Shown: piece by piece, positions 47,709-58,738 of the stretch
How positions within the stretch are numbered: the stretch's first letter is position 1
How the letters are laid out: each line of letters starts with the position of its first letter
Assembly: GCA_963920665.1 (NCBI GenBank)
Contig: OY987267.1
Span: forward strand, 4,588,001 to 4,652,000
Reading direction: 5' to 3'
Source of the DNA: Straminergon stramineum
Taxonomy: Eukaryota; Streptophyta; Bryopsida; Hypnales; Calliergonaceae
Length of the DNA stretch: 64,000 nt
The notes under the pieces: model-generated
Told to the model about the DNA's origin: nothing
The model's input: only the letters and a program-made list of their open reading frames with translations
Database searches by the model: none
Position numbers and translations under genes: made by a program

Positions 47709-49882
47709 GCAGGACAAAGAGAGCAATTCTTTACAAACCTGCTCCACGCTCTTTGGTCGCCTTCCGATGCACAGCCAAGTCCCCAGGGGACTTTTGCTGA
47801 TTGGAAAGCCATCAAATACTCGCAAGAGTTCATCTTGAAGTCCTTTCATGTGGAGGGCGCTGGTGAGCTCCAGCTCCCTCTATCTGCCGAAGGTGCTTCG
47901 AAGCTACGAACTGTGTGTGAGCAGGCGCCCTTTGGGAAAGGTTTGGATACTGTGGTCGACACACGAGTTCGACGTTACTGGCAAGTGGACGCTGCAAATG
48001 TTGTCTTTCTCAGGTCTTTCTCTCTGATACTGTTCAGCCACTAGCAAAGAAGGCAGTACGCGCATTGGGACTTGATGGAGCAAGGGTGCAACTTGAAGCT
48101 CACTTCTATAAACTTTTGTTTTATGAGGCTGGCGGTCATTTTAAATTCCACAGAGACACGGAGAAGGAGAAAGGGATGTTTGCCACGATGATTTTGCAGC
48201 TTCCAACGGAAGAGGGATACACAGGCGGTAAAATTGTGGTTGAACACTTCGAGGAAAAGAAGGAATTCGATTGCCATTCGGTTAGTGCACTGGGATTCTG
48301 TTATACCGTATTTTTCGCTGATTGCTTGCACGCGCTCAAAGAGATCAAGTCTGGGACGAGATTATGCTTGGCTTTTAACTTGGTGAAGGGCAAAGCCTTT
48401 TCGGACCTTGTGCGCGGACAGTTCATAGTTAGTATGGTGCAAAAAGCTGAAGCGGCATTAGAGCCGTGGTGGAAGGAGACCACGGAAAGAAAGTCGAGAG
48501 TTTTTGGTGAGAAGCTTGCCATTCCCTTGCGGCACAAGTACACAAAAGAAAATTTATCCTTTGCTGGGTTGAAAGGAAATGACAACATTGAGGCAGAGGT
48601 CTTAAAGGAATGCAGAGATAAGAACAAGGAGAAGTGGCTAGAGCTTTACCTCTGCCTGGTGACGAAGCATACAACTGGGACGTCCGACTTACCTCTTAGG
48701 AGATATTATTATGGTAGTCCTGTTGAGCAATCCGATCATCACGACATGGACGAAGTTATTGAAGAAGAGATCAAGTTTGAGAATTGGATGGGGTTTGACG
48801 ATGAACCTCCCTCTGAAGCTTTTGTCGGTTTGAAAATAGACATGGAGAAGGAAGTTGTCGACGACGGAGACGATCCCTTTGATTTCCTGCCAGATAGTGA
48901 GCAGTGTGAGGGCTACATGGGTAATTATGGTCCTACACTGGACCATTGGTACCACAAGGCCATGCTCGTTGTGTGGCCCAAAGCATCATCCATTTCAGTA
49001 GCCTGTGAAGTAAGTGTTGCCCGCGCCTTGAACCTTTTGGAGAATATGGCAAGGAGTGACCCAAGCTTTCTTGGACAACTGCATCAAGTTGTTTGTTACT
49101 GCGGAAGAAACCCTGCTCAAGTTTGGGCAGCACAGCGAGGTCCTGGAGAGGATTCATTGACTCCTCGATTGCTTTTTCTTTGTATGTACTCTGGTGCTCT
49201 GGAAGATGTGCTTCAAGTTTTTCAGATGTTGGCCAACCGCAGCCAAAAATACAAAGTTGGTGTGCGAAATGCCGTAGTTGTAACAGCAATTGCAACTGCT
49301 GTCCAAGTATTTGGGTGGGAGTCGGTTTCGTCGCATATCATGAACCTTGTGAAGGAATGCGCAATGGCGCAAGGTGAGTCCTGTGCTCAACTGGCAAAGG
49401 CGATACTAAATATGGGCATGGAGATTACTGGGGCTCTAGTAGCCCAGACGACGTTTGGAGTTTTTGAGGCCCGCATTGCCAAACTTGAGTCTCACAAAAT
49501 GCCTGAATTCACTTGGTGTCAACCTCTTGCGAGGCTTCCGGGGCAACCCGTCATTGAGAATTTCCTGAAGGGCCCAAGGGAAATACTTGTGGTTCAGGTG
49601 CACGGCTTACCCAATGCAAGGCTATTTGCGGCGAGATGCTTGCGGGGCTCTGGGTACAGTGCCGCTGCAACAGCGGGGGGATGGGGTAAAGAAGATTTTT
49701 GTGAAATCCAGAAAACTCGTCGCATTTATGAGGTTGCTTTGGAACATTGGCGTAAAGAGCAAGCGCTGCTTCAACGTTTGAGGCTTCAACTGGGAAAGTT
49801 AAGGTCAGCTGTTCCTGAAACTAATGCAGTTCCCAATGAGTCTGAGCAACGTGACAAGAAGAGGCGGAGAATGGACACTTAA
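47709..49882 (+). CDS. 2-oxoglutarate/Fe(II) dioxygenase domain protein (frameshifted)
   Basis: Prolyl-4-hydroxylase-like 2OG-Fe(II) oxygenase of a large, poorly characterised eukaryotic family; substrate unknown. A 605-codon clean frame (48,065-49,882) contains YKLLFYEAGGHFKFHRDTEK: the H-x-D iron ligands, followed by GMFATMILQLP and TGGKIVVEH. The distal histidine (DCLHAL) and the 2OG-binding Arg (SGTRLCLAF) follow. Next come an acidic middle and a conserved C-terminal half ending in a KKRRR nuclear-localisation-like tail. The conserved N-terminal part (FHVEGAGELQLPLS, APFGKGLDTVVDTRVRRYWQVD) lies just upstream (from about 47,709) but in another frame. The frames meet at a CT run (48,017-48,025), where two extra bases explain the shift. 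An intron there would be under 30 bp, so a frameshift mutation or a sequence error is more likely. The true first exon is not identified. Confidence 0.8.
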
Positions 49883-50615
49883 GATGTCGGGGCCACAACG
49901 AAGAGGGCGAAGGATAGTACTGTACAGTAGATTTCAATTATCTGTCTTTGTAGAATACTGCTGCACCGATCTGTCTTCGTAGTATCTTAGGCTCACTGTT
50001 TGTCGAATCCTCTTAGCGTATGGTTTGGTTTGAGTCCAGAGCTTTGTTGTCCAGGATTACTACAGGATGATATAACAGGATCACCGAGTACCAGAAAGGT
50101 TCGAAATGATTGAATCCATCAACCTTACGCCTTGTGGATTCACTGCGAATCGAAGCATGTACACGGGGCTCATATTAGAATATCTCAGATTCTGTATAGG
50201 TAAACCGAATTGCTATGACATATCCACCGTGTTTGAACTTAATATTAAGTATGGTGAAGTTGAGAAGTCGCCGCGCGTCCTCTTTCACAAATTTCATGTC
50301 TCTACCACCACTGGCTGATGTCGTTTCTCTCTCACAGTAACCATTCGTCTGTCTGGACACAATTAAAGCCTAAACGAACTGCTTCAGCAATCCATTCGCG
50401 ACACAAAATGTTTAAAGATTTGAGTCAGTCCTGGGCATATACATATGAGAGAATTTACTACGTCCAAACCATCGGAATCGTTCACAAAGGTTTCAAGATA
50501 AATGATCAACTGCGTGGAGAAACAATGTGAATTACTGTTACAAAAACTGCTGTACAAAATCAGTAAAGCATCTCGCAAGAGAAATCTCGATACGAGACTC
50601 TAATCCATGAAATTT
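49883..50615. other. intergenic, 3' flank of the dioxygenase gene
   Basis: No further gene recognised. Likely holds the 3' UTR. Confidence 0.45.
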
Positions 50616-50818
50616 TCAAGCAAGCTTTTTCTCCCGTAACAAACCGCTGGCAAAAGTGAGATCAAAATTCTGAGAGGGAGGATCTCCAATACAAGGGAAC
50701 ACAGCATCAGCCTTGGCGAAATCCTCGTCCTCAGTGTACCCGCTCTTGGTGACAATGCACACCATGCCCGCCGCCTTAGCAGCAGCGATCTTTAAACTGG
50801 CTAAATTTCTCTCCGGTT
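50616..50818 (-). pseudogene. orphan last exon of a CbbY-like HAD phosphatase
   Basis: One minus-strand exon, after an acceptor-like TTTTTTTGGTAG, encodes IAAAKAAGMVCIVTKSGYT, then an acidic DFAKADAVF stretch and GDPP..NFDLTF..GLLR to the stop. This is the C-terminus of chloroplast CbbY-type haloacid-dehalogenase phosphatases (the plant xylulose-1,5-bisphosphate phosphatase family). The nucleophile Asp domain, the cap and the rest of the core are absent from the next kilobases on that strand. The residues before IAAAK no longer match the expected E-D-S motif, so the junction is degraded. Best read as a gene fragment carried in by duplication. A very long intron is less likely, because the inverted arm and TE debris lie beyond. 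Confidence 0.65.
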
Positions 50819-51849
50819 CTACCAAAAAAAATGTTTTCCTAAATGTACATAGTGAAAATGACGGAATTTTTGAAATTTTGAGCACATTTTTGCACCTCGT
50901 TCTCAGAAAGTCACAATTAAGTTTATTCATCTGATTTTCAAGTAGCATTCATTTGCTACAAGCTTTTCATCTGATAGCTGTACTTCAATCTTGACCGTCT
51001 GTTTCTAGCAAAGGCGGTTGCATCGTAGTGTTGCAGTTAGCTAGGGTTTGGGCTCAGGGTTTTGCCACTTCTTCTCCTCCATTAGCATCTTCGTTGCATT
51101 TCCTTAGAGAATTTTAGCATTAATACTCCTGCAATCTTGTATATGTACCCGTTCAGCATTGAAACCTAGTGTTGTGATTGATTGACTGCTGCACTGTTGC
51201 CGTGGTGCCATCGTAGTGAATTGGCGATTTGGCACTCTCAAGATCGGTGTTGTGATTTGGTGGAATTGAATTGGGGAATGGGGATCATTATCTCGTTTCA
51301 AATTTTTTTCCCCTCGTTCCTTGCTTTGAATGCAAGAAGCGGTTTTTTTATTTCTAAATGTAGAAGCACCACTTCCTGGCTACGACGATTTTGTGGGGGC
51401 TTACGGTGAGATGGTCTCTTGCATTCAATTGCAACTCAAAAATGGAGGCTTTGATTCATCAGAAATTTATATCAAGCTCCATTTGATTGAACTTGCGCCT
51501 TTGTGTTTCCTACTCGATATGCGTTGTGCTGCTCCTAGCAATTGTTGTGATATGCTCCCCATTGTTTTGTGCACCACTTTTGGAGCTCTTGTTTTTGCGC
51601 TTGCATTTGTGCTTTTCAATTGCTTGTGCTTCTGCTTGTCTTGTTTATTTGTGTAGTACTACTTATTTGGGTGTTAGGGTGCAGGTACGCAATCGAGCTA
51701 TGGCGCCCCGATTGAAATTACTTGAAAACTTCAAAGTGCATTGCTTTGGTTCCAGTCACAATTCAAATGGCTTGGGCAAATATTTGTTGCCAAATGCTCC
51801 TTTTGCAAACGCGAGTACTCTTCCAGATGGGGGCGAGGGTCGCTATTAT
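50819..51849. other. intergenic
   Basis: Moderate-GC sequence with several 75-126-codon plus-strand frames (51,182-51,867) that overlap and match nothing I recognise. Possibly decayed coding DNA. Confidence 0.35.
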
Positions 51850-52090
51850 ATGAGCATAGGAGTGTGAGCCCATGAGCCTAAAATACTACACACCTATATT
51901 ATAGGTATATATACTATAGAAACCATCTATGATTATAGGGTATATATATATTACAAATATCCATATTATAGGTGTTTATGATACATACACCTTCTATAGT
52001 GTGTGGTATCTATATTATAGGTACCTTTAATGTAGGGTCAATGCTCACAAGCTTGCATTCTTGGGCTCTCATACTAGCACCATTGGGCCC
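51850..52090. mobile_element. AT-rich hairpin element (~240 bp)
   Basis: The core alternates CCTATATTATAGG-type palindromes with TATATATA. Outside it, ACTACACACC (left) faces GTGTGTGGTAT (right). The ends TAGGAGTGTGAGCCCATGA and, reversed, TAGTATGAGAGCCCAAGA form imperfect terminal inverted repeats. No coding capacity. Looks like a non-autonomous hairpin transposon. Confidence 0.5.
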
Positions 52091-52110
52091 AGGGGAATGG
52101 AGTTATCAGC

Positions 52111-52745
52111 ATGGAGGTCACACACATTTCTGAAACTCGATTGTCTGAGTCTGTCTCTCACCCAACGCGATGCTTGCCTTCTGAAGCCAGTGTGTTGTTG
52201 CCTGAGATTGCGGATCCTCCATTGAGCGATGGCAAGTTGACCGAGAAGAGGAAGACAAAATTGGCTCCAAAGACATCAAGGAAGAGGAGGAAGACCACCC
52301 CTAGTGTTGTAACACAACGTTGACAGGAGGTATGGGCGTGGAAGTTTACATAGGTGGAGGGAGGGTTCAACTCCAGTGGTGATCTTGTTGATATTATTTG
52401 CCGATACTGCAATACAATATTAGGGAGGAGGAAGATTATGGTGCCTAAAGTTGACAATTTGGAGAAGCACGAAGGAAAACAAACCTACAAAGAGGACAGG
52501 GTGTCATAGTCGCACTTGAAGAAGGGCGACACCTTCGTAAAGCTAGACTGCAAACACCTTCAATTTTCGAATTTGTGGGCGAGGCACAAACTTAGTAGCA
52601 TTGTCGTAGAGCAGCTAGCTTTAGGCTTAGAAGGCAAATTCAAAAGAAAGGGAGTGCAATTCTCCACCTTGTTCCAAATTTTGAGGAATGGTCTTCCTAT
52701 GTGCGACTATGAGAGAGAACAGTATTTCTTGAGGCACTTTATGGT
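52111..52745 (+). mobile_element. decayed hAT-like transposase fragment
   Basis: Plus-strand frames with several stops. The first has a basic segment (KRKTKLAPKTSRKRRKTT). The next has a BED-finger-like arrangement (CRYC ... KVDNLEKHEG). The third reads DCKHLQFSNLWARH and GVQFSTLFQILRNGLPMCDY, resembling the N-terminal part of plant hAT-type transposase-derived proteins. Catalytic and dimerisation regions are not visible. The fragment stops at the inner edge of the right arm, suggesting the element marks a breakpoint. Confidence 0.45.
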
Positions 52746-53919
52746 GAAAAGCCCTAAGCTACACTTACAATTTCATTTGCAATTGGCGAAGGAAATGGCA
52801 TCAAAGTGGTCAAGCAGAACGGTGTGCTATTCAATTTTTTCACCAACCATTCGCCATACATATGAACAGTGGTCAATATCTTAAATAGTATGTTCATTGT
52901 TGTTAGTACATATGGTCTATCCAAGTAGAAAGTCAATTGGTGTTTATGTTGTACATAGTATTATGGTAATAATATAGGATAAATAATGAAAAGCATTAGA
53001 AGTGTATTGAAAGCTTGTTAAAGATTTTCACTAGACTCTTGAACAATTTGTTCACAGTGAATTCAAAGAGATGGAATTGTTTTGGGGCGTGCAATATACT
53101 TGGACAAGCTACCATCTAGTGATGCATTTGCAATCACTGAGCAATTGTCCAATTCTAAGAATTATATGTAGGTTGTGCTGTACAAGTGAATAGAATTATT
53201 CAGGTTCATTTCACAAAATACTATGCAAGTTGTTGTTTCATACAGAAAATGGAAAAGCCAATTCGACATATGTAAGATTTCATGCATACCCAAATATTTT
53301 ATGGCTACTACAAGGTTGTTGTTCATTGAAGTGACCATACTCAACTTTTTGTGAACTATTTTTTGAACTAGAATAGGATAGTAGCTCTCTCATAACTAAA
53401 CAAGAGAGGTTTGTGAGCCTCCATCCTCAGTCCTTGGTAAAAAATTAATGTACCATTTGTTGACAAAAGTTGGATAGCAGTAACCTTCATGCGGTGTGCA
53501 AGGATCAAGCATAGGTTATGAAATGATTCCAAAGATGAGAAGAAGATGGAGAGCAACAATTTTATTCAGGTATGTGTAGTTGACCCTAATTCTAAATAAG
53601 AGTAGTTAGTTCTGTTTTTTGTAGATGAAAAATGATTTTGCAAGCACTATTTGAACCTTATATGAATAAGTTTTAAATTTCCAAACAAAAGTCTCAACTT
53701 GTACGTGAAAGAAAACAATAGATTGTCAAACACTTCAATTTGAAGATTCTATACTAACATCATTTGTATAATAAGAAGTTGCCATGTGAAGAAGCAATTC
53801 TTTTAGGTACTAGTGTAAGTATCCATTTTGCATAGTATTGAGTACAAATGTAAATTAGAAGGTCCACCAATCGCTCAGGCTCTGAAAGTATTGGCATCCT
53901 AAAGTACATACTATTCATA

Positions 53920-54187
53920 TATACAATTTTCTTTGTCATTACACCATCAATGTGAAGTATTGTACACTCTAGGAGGTGGACGCATTTGGTTACTATGATT
54001 ACGTTTTAACTTCAAAAATGTATTATTCATTCCTAGTACTTCCCTAAAATATGAAATAGTGACTTGGATTCGATGCCATTTCTATTTATCTTTCTAGGAA
54101 AATTCACTGAAAAGTATTTCTATGTGTGTAACCTTCCAGAATTATTTATTTGCTCTAACTTCAATAGGTGCTTTGTGGACGTCCTAC
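53920..54187 (+). repeat. dispersed repeat R1 in the right arm
   Basis: Contains TCTAGGAGGTGGACGCATTT, GTTTTAACTTCAAAAATG, AATTCACTGAAAAGTATTTC, GTGTAACCTTCC and GACGTCCTACCT. The last block runs straight into the MITE, so the MITE inserted at or near the 3' edge of R1. Confidence 0.7.
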
Positions 54188-54442
54188 CTACACTGAATAG
54201 TGAAATTAGGTTGCCCCTCACTAATTTCTCGATATTTGACACTAATTAAATATTTACAGTTATTGTAAGAGAATGAACTACTTTTGAATTTCTTATCCTT
54301 GTATTTGGAAATCATGAACCTCCATGTGTATAAATGAAAATATTTTTAGAAATATTTGTTGACTTTGATGGCTTGTAAAGTAACTTGCTTGGGGTAAGGC
54401 AACCTAATTGTTAAGGCAACCTAATTTCACTATTTAGTGTAG
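54188..54442. mobile_element. 255-bp MITE with CTACACT ends, right arm
   Basis: Identical mirror of 37,857-38,111. CTACACTGAATAGTGAAATT at the left end and its near-complement at the right end; the duplicated GGCAACCTAATT block is at the right. Confidence 0.8.
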
Positions 54443-54502
54443 ATTACCGGCCATAGCAACCAGAGGAGAGTTTCAATCTGTCATTTTCAGCTGAAGGGAG
54501 GC

Positions 54503-55858
54503 ATGAGGAGTTCGGTGCCACTTGCGAATGCTGTGGGTCCTGACGAAAAGCCATCGCTGTCAGCAGTTGAGAGAACGGAGTTACGGACTGTGCTGCCCAG
54601 CATAGCAGAGAAAATTAAGCTTCGTCGACCCTGTTCATTCCATGAACAGTGCGTCTGCAGCCCGTCCGTCCGGGCAACGAAGCCTAGTACCTCACTTCAA
54701 TCTGTGGAATCCCAAAGTCCGAGCCCTGGCTAAGCTATTTTCTCTTCAGTTCTCCTCACTTGATTTCGCTCATCTAAGTTAAGCTTATCACTTGTTTCTT
54801 GTAGTTTTCATCAATCCGATTATTATGCTTTCTCAATTGGTCAGAGATCCGTGACTGTCATGATTTGGCATAAGTTACTTCAGATGGTGGCTTTATGCAC
54901 TCGGCCCAATGTCGAAAAAATAAAAAAAACGGGATGACCAGCTGGCTCTTCAATTTCGTAGGTGACTGATGCGGTCCATTTTTCCTTGGAAATCATGTGT
55001 GGAACTTAACTTACGAGGAAGACGGACTCTCTCACCTGGCTTCAGTTTGCAATCAGCTTACTCTCATCCCATTCTGAGCCGATCTCTGCATTGGGGAAGG
55101 AATAAGCTCAACTGCGCGCCACGGAAGTAGGTCGTCTTCCCTGGTCATGTGCCCACGGTCAAGGGCCCGTCCTTCCAGGGTGAAGTTAGTCGAGGTTTCT
55201 CCTCGCCGTTCCAGTCCATGCGAAGTGATGGCGAGAGCTATAGATCTTCTGATTCTGAAATGATTTCGTTGTAGTGGCTGAATTCTTTCATGGAGTTCCT
55301 GTCTTCAGAAATTCAGAAATTCAGAAATTTGCTGGAAGGGAGCTGCTGTAGTTTGAAGAACCCTTTGTATTGGAGTGTCTTGGCCCATTGGAAGAAATAT
55401 CGCCAATGGCGAATATCAAGCATCTTTCCAATTGGTCTTGTATCACTTGGCCGATCAGACCACATTTCTTTTAGCTTGTTTGAATTTGGTTCTCTGGGCT
55501 AGTGTTTCGGCTTGTCCTTCCTTGGGAATGCGCATTGAAGAAGAGAATATTGAGGACCAAGAGAATTCTCAGAAATCTCTGTAGACAGGGGTCCATGGTG
55601 TTGTAGCGGAACAGGCACGATTTGAGTGGGGAACGGCAAATCCTCAGACCATGGATTCGAGGTCTTTCACTTCTGTTGTCACTCAAGAGATCTTTGGATT
55701 CTAAGAATCGATGTGGCACTGTTACCAGCCTTCATCAACAACGAGCATCTTGCACAAGATTTTGAAAGACCTAAAACAGTGGTGCAAAGTGCAAGTGCAG
55801 GAGTTTAAACACTGCGTGTGGGAATCGGGGCTCAACATCACCTACTGATGCACCAGAT
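54503..55858 (+). other. GC-richer non-repeat part of the right arm
   Basis: Short open frames (76 codons at 54,503; 70 at 55,290; 60 at 55,626), each mirrored exactly in the left arm. None has a recognisable domain. They could be 5' exons or leader of the OSB-like gene, or decayed coding DNA. A pyrimidine/purine run and TCAGAAAT direct repeats occur near 55,305-55,330. Confidence 0.3.
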
Positions 55859-55914
55859 TTAGGCTTCCGCGCATTTGTGTCTCCACTCCAGGTAAAGCTC
55901 TGCAAGGGAGCAGG

Positions 55915-57400
55915 AAACTTTCAGAGCATGATTCCTTGTTTATGATCCTTTCTCTCCAACAAAGTCGACTTTTGAAGCTTTTTGCATGCATTGAGAGTTT
56001 TGGGTGTTGTGGGTCTCTCCCTGCTTGGAGGTTTCTCGATTAGGGTTTACGATTCGGAAGGAAGCACGGACGCAGTTGGAAGGTGGCTGAAAACTCAAAG
56101 AAAACGATTCTCATATCGTATTTTCTGTCCACATTGATGCATTGGCTGTTGTTCCTACGGAGCTGCTTTGAGAGAGATTCTCGTACTGAAGTTAGGGTTT
56201 AGCGATTTGCAGTTGAGAACAGACGCAGTTGAGAGATAGCGGAAGAAACACGCAGAGATTGGCTCATATATGATTGCCTGAGGTTGGAGCGAAGTTAGGT
56301 AATGCAACTTGTTTCATGACGAGCTGTGGAGGGTGTTTTCCTCTGTGTAGTTAGGGTTTGACAATTTGGCGGGGTTGAGCAGACGCAGTTGCAACGGAGC
56401 AGCAAATTTGAAGAGATAGATCTTAGACGATACTTTGTCTCTAGGTTGAAGTCCAGTTTTAGTGAAGTTTTTGGATGCAGCGGATATATTGGGATTGTTA
56501 GTGTGGAGGTTTAGGGTTTAGGGTTTCTTGCTCTTTATAAGTTACCATTTCAGTGGGAATTTGAATCTGTTCAAGTTTCAGCATCTGTTGCAGCGCTCCT
56601 AGTGGTTTGTAAAGAGTGTAAGGGATTAGAAGAAATCTTTATAGATTGATACTTTCACATTTGAAACTTTCTCTGCACTACAGTCAAGTTCTCGTCAAGG
56701 TTTTGGAAGCTTTCAAGAATACAGTAGAATTTGTTCTTGTTGATGTGGAGCTCTTGATGTTTCTTCCGTCGTGCTTGAAGGCCATTGAGGTTAGGGTTTC
56801 AGAGTGTGGAGAATGAACAGATAGAGTTGAAACGAAGCAGAAATCCGGATGATATTGTTTGGTATGCCAAATGATAATTCGTGTTTGACTGAAGTTTAGT
56901 ATTAAGGCTGCACACATTTGTGGTTGTTGATGTAGATAACTGCTGAGCATGTTTTTCTCCGAACTGAGGGTTTAGGTACTTTGGAGGGGATTTTACAGAA
57001 CCGAAAGAGAACAATAGCAGTCGAAGGGGATTGGAAGATTTGAAGGGATCGATTCATACATGAAGCTTCGTGTGTGGACTGAAGTGAAGTCATAGTCAAT
57101 TTTTTGGAAGCTGCATACATTGGAAGTTATTCATGCTGAATGCAAAGAAGGATATGTACAAAACAGACAAGGAACATACAGAATTTGATCAGACTTGAAG
57201 ATGTTGACAATCTGACATGATCCTTTGTGTCTATGGTGAAGTCGAGTTTTGATATTTGCTGAATATATTGGACGCCGCTGATGTTGAGGTTGGGGTTGGT
57301 GAACCAAACAAGAAAGGTTTCGCTTCCTGCCTGCAGCTTTAGCAATTTTGGAGAAGAGAACAAAGTCAGTTGAAAGGAGCAGATTGATACTCATGTACTA
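55915..57400 (+). repeat. degenerate ~160-bp tandem array with TTAGGGTTT motif
   Basis: About eight to nine diverged direct units. The anchor (G)TTAGGGTTT or variants occurs near 56,041, 56,192, 56,349, 56,512, 56,790, 56,967 and 57,287 (spacings of ~150-178, or twice that). Each anchor is followed by a CAGACGCAGTTG/CAGATAGAGTTG-like block and GAGCAG(A/C)AA, and preceded by GATCCTTTGTCTCTA ... GAAGTC-like blocks. Not coding. A copy is in the left arm. Confidence 0.6.
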
Positions 57401-57830
57401 CTTTCTCAAGCTTTCACTCGAGTTTCAGACACTGCATTAATTTGGTGAAGAAGCTTCACTTAATAGGCTGAGAGTATATGCTCCAAAGGGAGCTAGAGAC
57501 TTCAAGTGATCCGTTCCTATACTTCTCTTGATAAGTAGTTAGATTCTGTGTTTGGGGTTACTTTATGTTGCAGAGGAATCCTAGGTATGTAGACACCAAT
57601 CCCCCAAATGTCTGCATTCCTGTGCCTTTTATTGCATCATAGGCAACAAACGAGAAGCTATTCGGTACTTGGAGCTAGTGCACAGGTGAGTGAGTGTTGA
57701 CTTGTGACCGTTCTCCTGTTGTACATAAATGTTTTGATGACCCGTGACTTATGTCAACTGAACCTTTGTGGTCTTGTTAGCAACATGTGGATTCAGGTCC
57801 TCCTCGGCAATTTTTGATAAATAAGGTGTT

Positions 57831-58738
57831 ATGTTTTCCCCCAAGTTGATAGGACATGAACTTGGTCTGCTGAACGCTAATTCATTAAATACTAGTACTG
57901 ATGAATATCTTATTCTCAAACCGCTTCCGATGTGTTTTTTGATGCACTGTGTTGGGGATTTGTGTGAGCAGGATGCCTGTGTGATGACACTCTTGAAATC
58001 TCCATGGCTTATTCAACCTTCTTTTTTATTGGTCTCTTCCTCCCATGGAGGAAGAAGCAACGGAGAAATGAGGTGTTGTTCTTCATCAGTCAGGAGAAGA
58101 CCATCTGTAGGTACCAATGATTCAGGTATGTATCAGATGCCTGATGGAAAGAGGTGGGGTGCTGTTTGTCGCTCTCAGAAAGAATGTGACTGACGTATGA
58201 AGTATGTTCCAGTTGAAGTAGGTGAAGCACGGACAATTGGAAAAGTTTGGGAGGAGTATTTTGCGGATCCTTCGCATTGGTGGGACAACAGAGCTCACAA
58301 GGTATCACTAGGATTGCCAGTTGGTTGATGTTAGAAAGTTGTGAAATAGCAATGAGGAGCTTATTTCTTGCATGTACAAGGTCGTGTGCGCTTTGGAAAA
58401 CAACAAGCATATTTCGCTCTCGGTTGTTTTGGAGTGAAGTGAATGTTAATTAGATCACTTCAATGTTCAACAATTAAATCTTCCTTGATTGGTTTTCCAT
58501 ATTTGATCGTGGGTTGTGTTGCCTGTAGATGAATCCCGAATCACCTGACTTTTATCACAAGGGGACAAAGGAAGCGCTTTGGGTAAATGGTTGTTCAACT
58601 CCAACATGGGTGAAGGCGATGCTCAAATTGGTGACTCAAAGTCCATTACCATCTCCCGTCGGTTATCACACCACTGATTCTCCAGAGATTGTACAATCAA
58701 ATAGGTATTGGCAGGAGCATGAGTTGTCTCCTTTGTAA
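57831..58738 (+). pseudogene. OSB-like PDF-motif protein, right copy, interrupted
   Basis: OSB proteins bind single-stranded DNA in plant mitochondria and plastids. The conserved C-terminal PDF motif is split by an intron (58,302-58,528): VWEEYFADPSHWWDNRAHK ends one exon, and NPESPDFYHKGTKEALWV plus STPTWVKAML begin the last, ending at 58,738. The upstream frame (ATG 57,831) ends MPDGKRWGAVCRSQKECD then TGA (58,191-58,193), and continues in the same frame as RMKYVPVEVGEARTIGKVW. Unless splicing skips it (a donor-like CAG|GTATGT at 58,125 and an acceptor-like TTCCAG at 58,213 exist), the TGA truncates the protein. No clear OB-fold SSB domain was found upstream. Both arms share the TGA, so it predates the duplication or was spread by conversion. 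Confidence 0.6.

Noticed and set aside
48301..49390. several 80-120-codon minus-strand frames
   Set aside because: All are antisense shadows of the intact dioxygenase frame.
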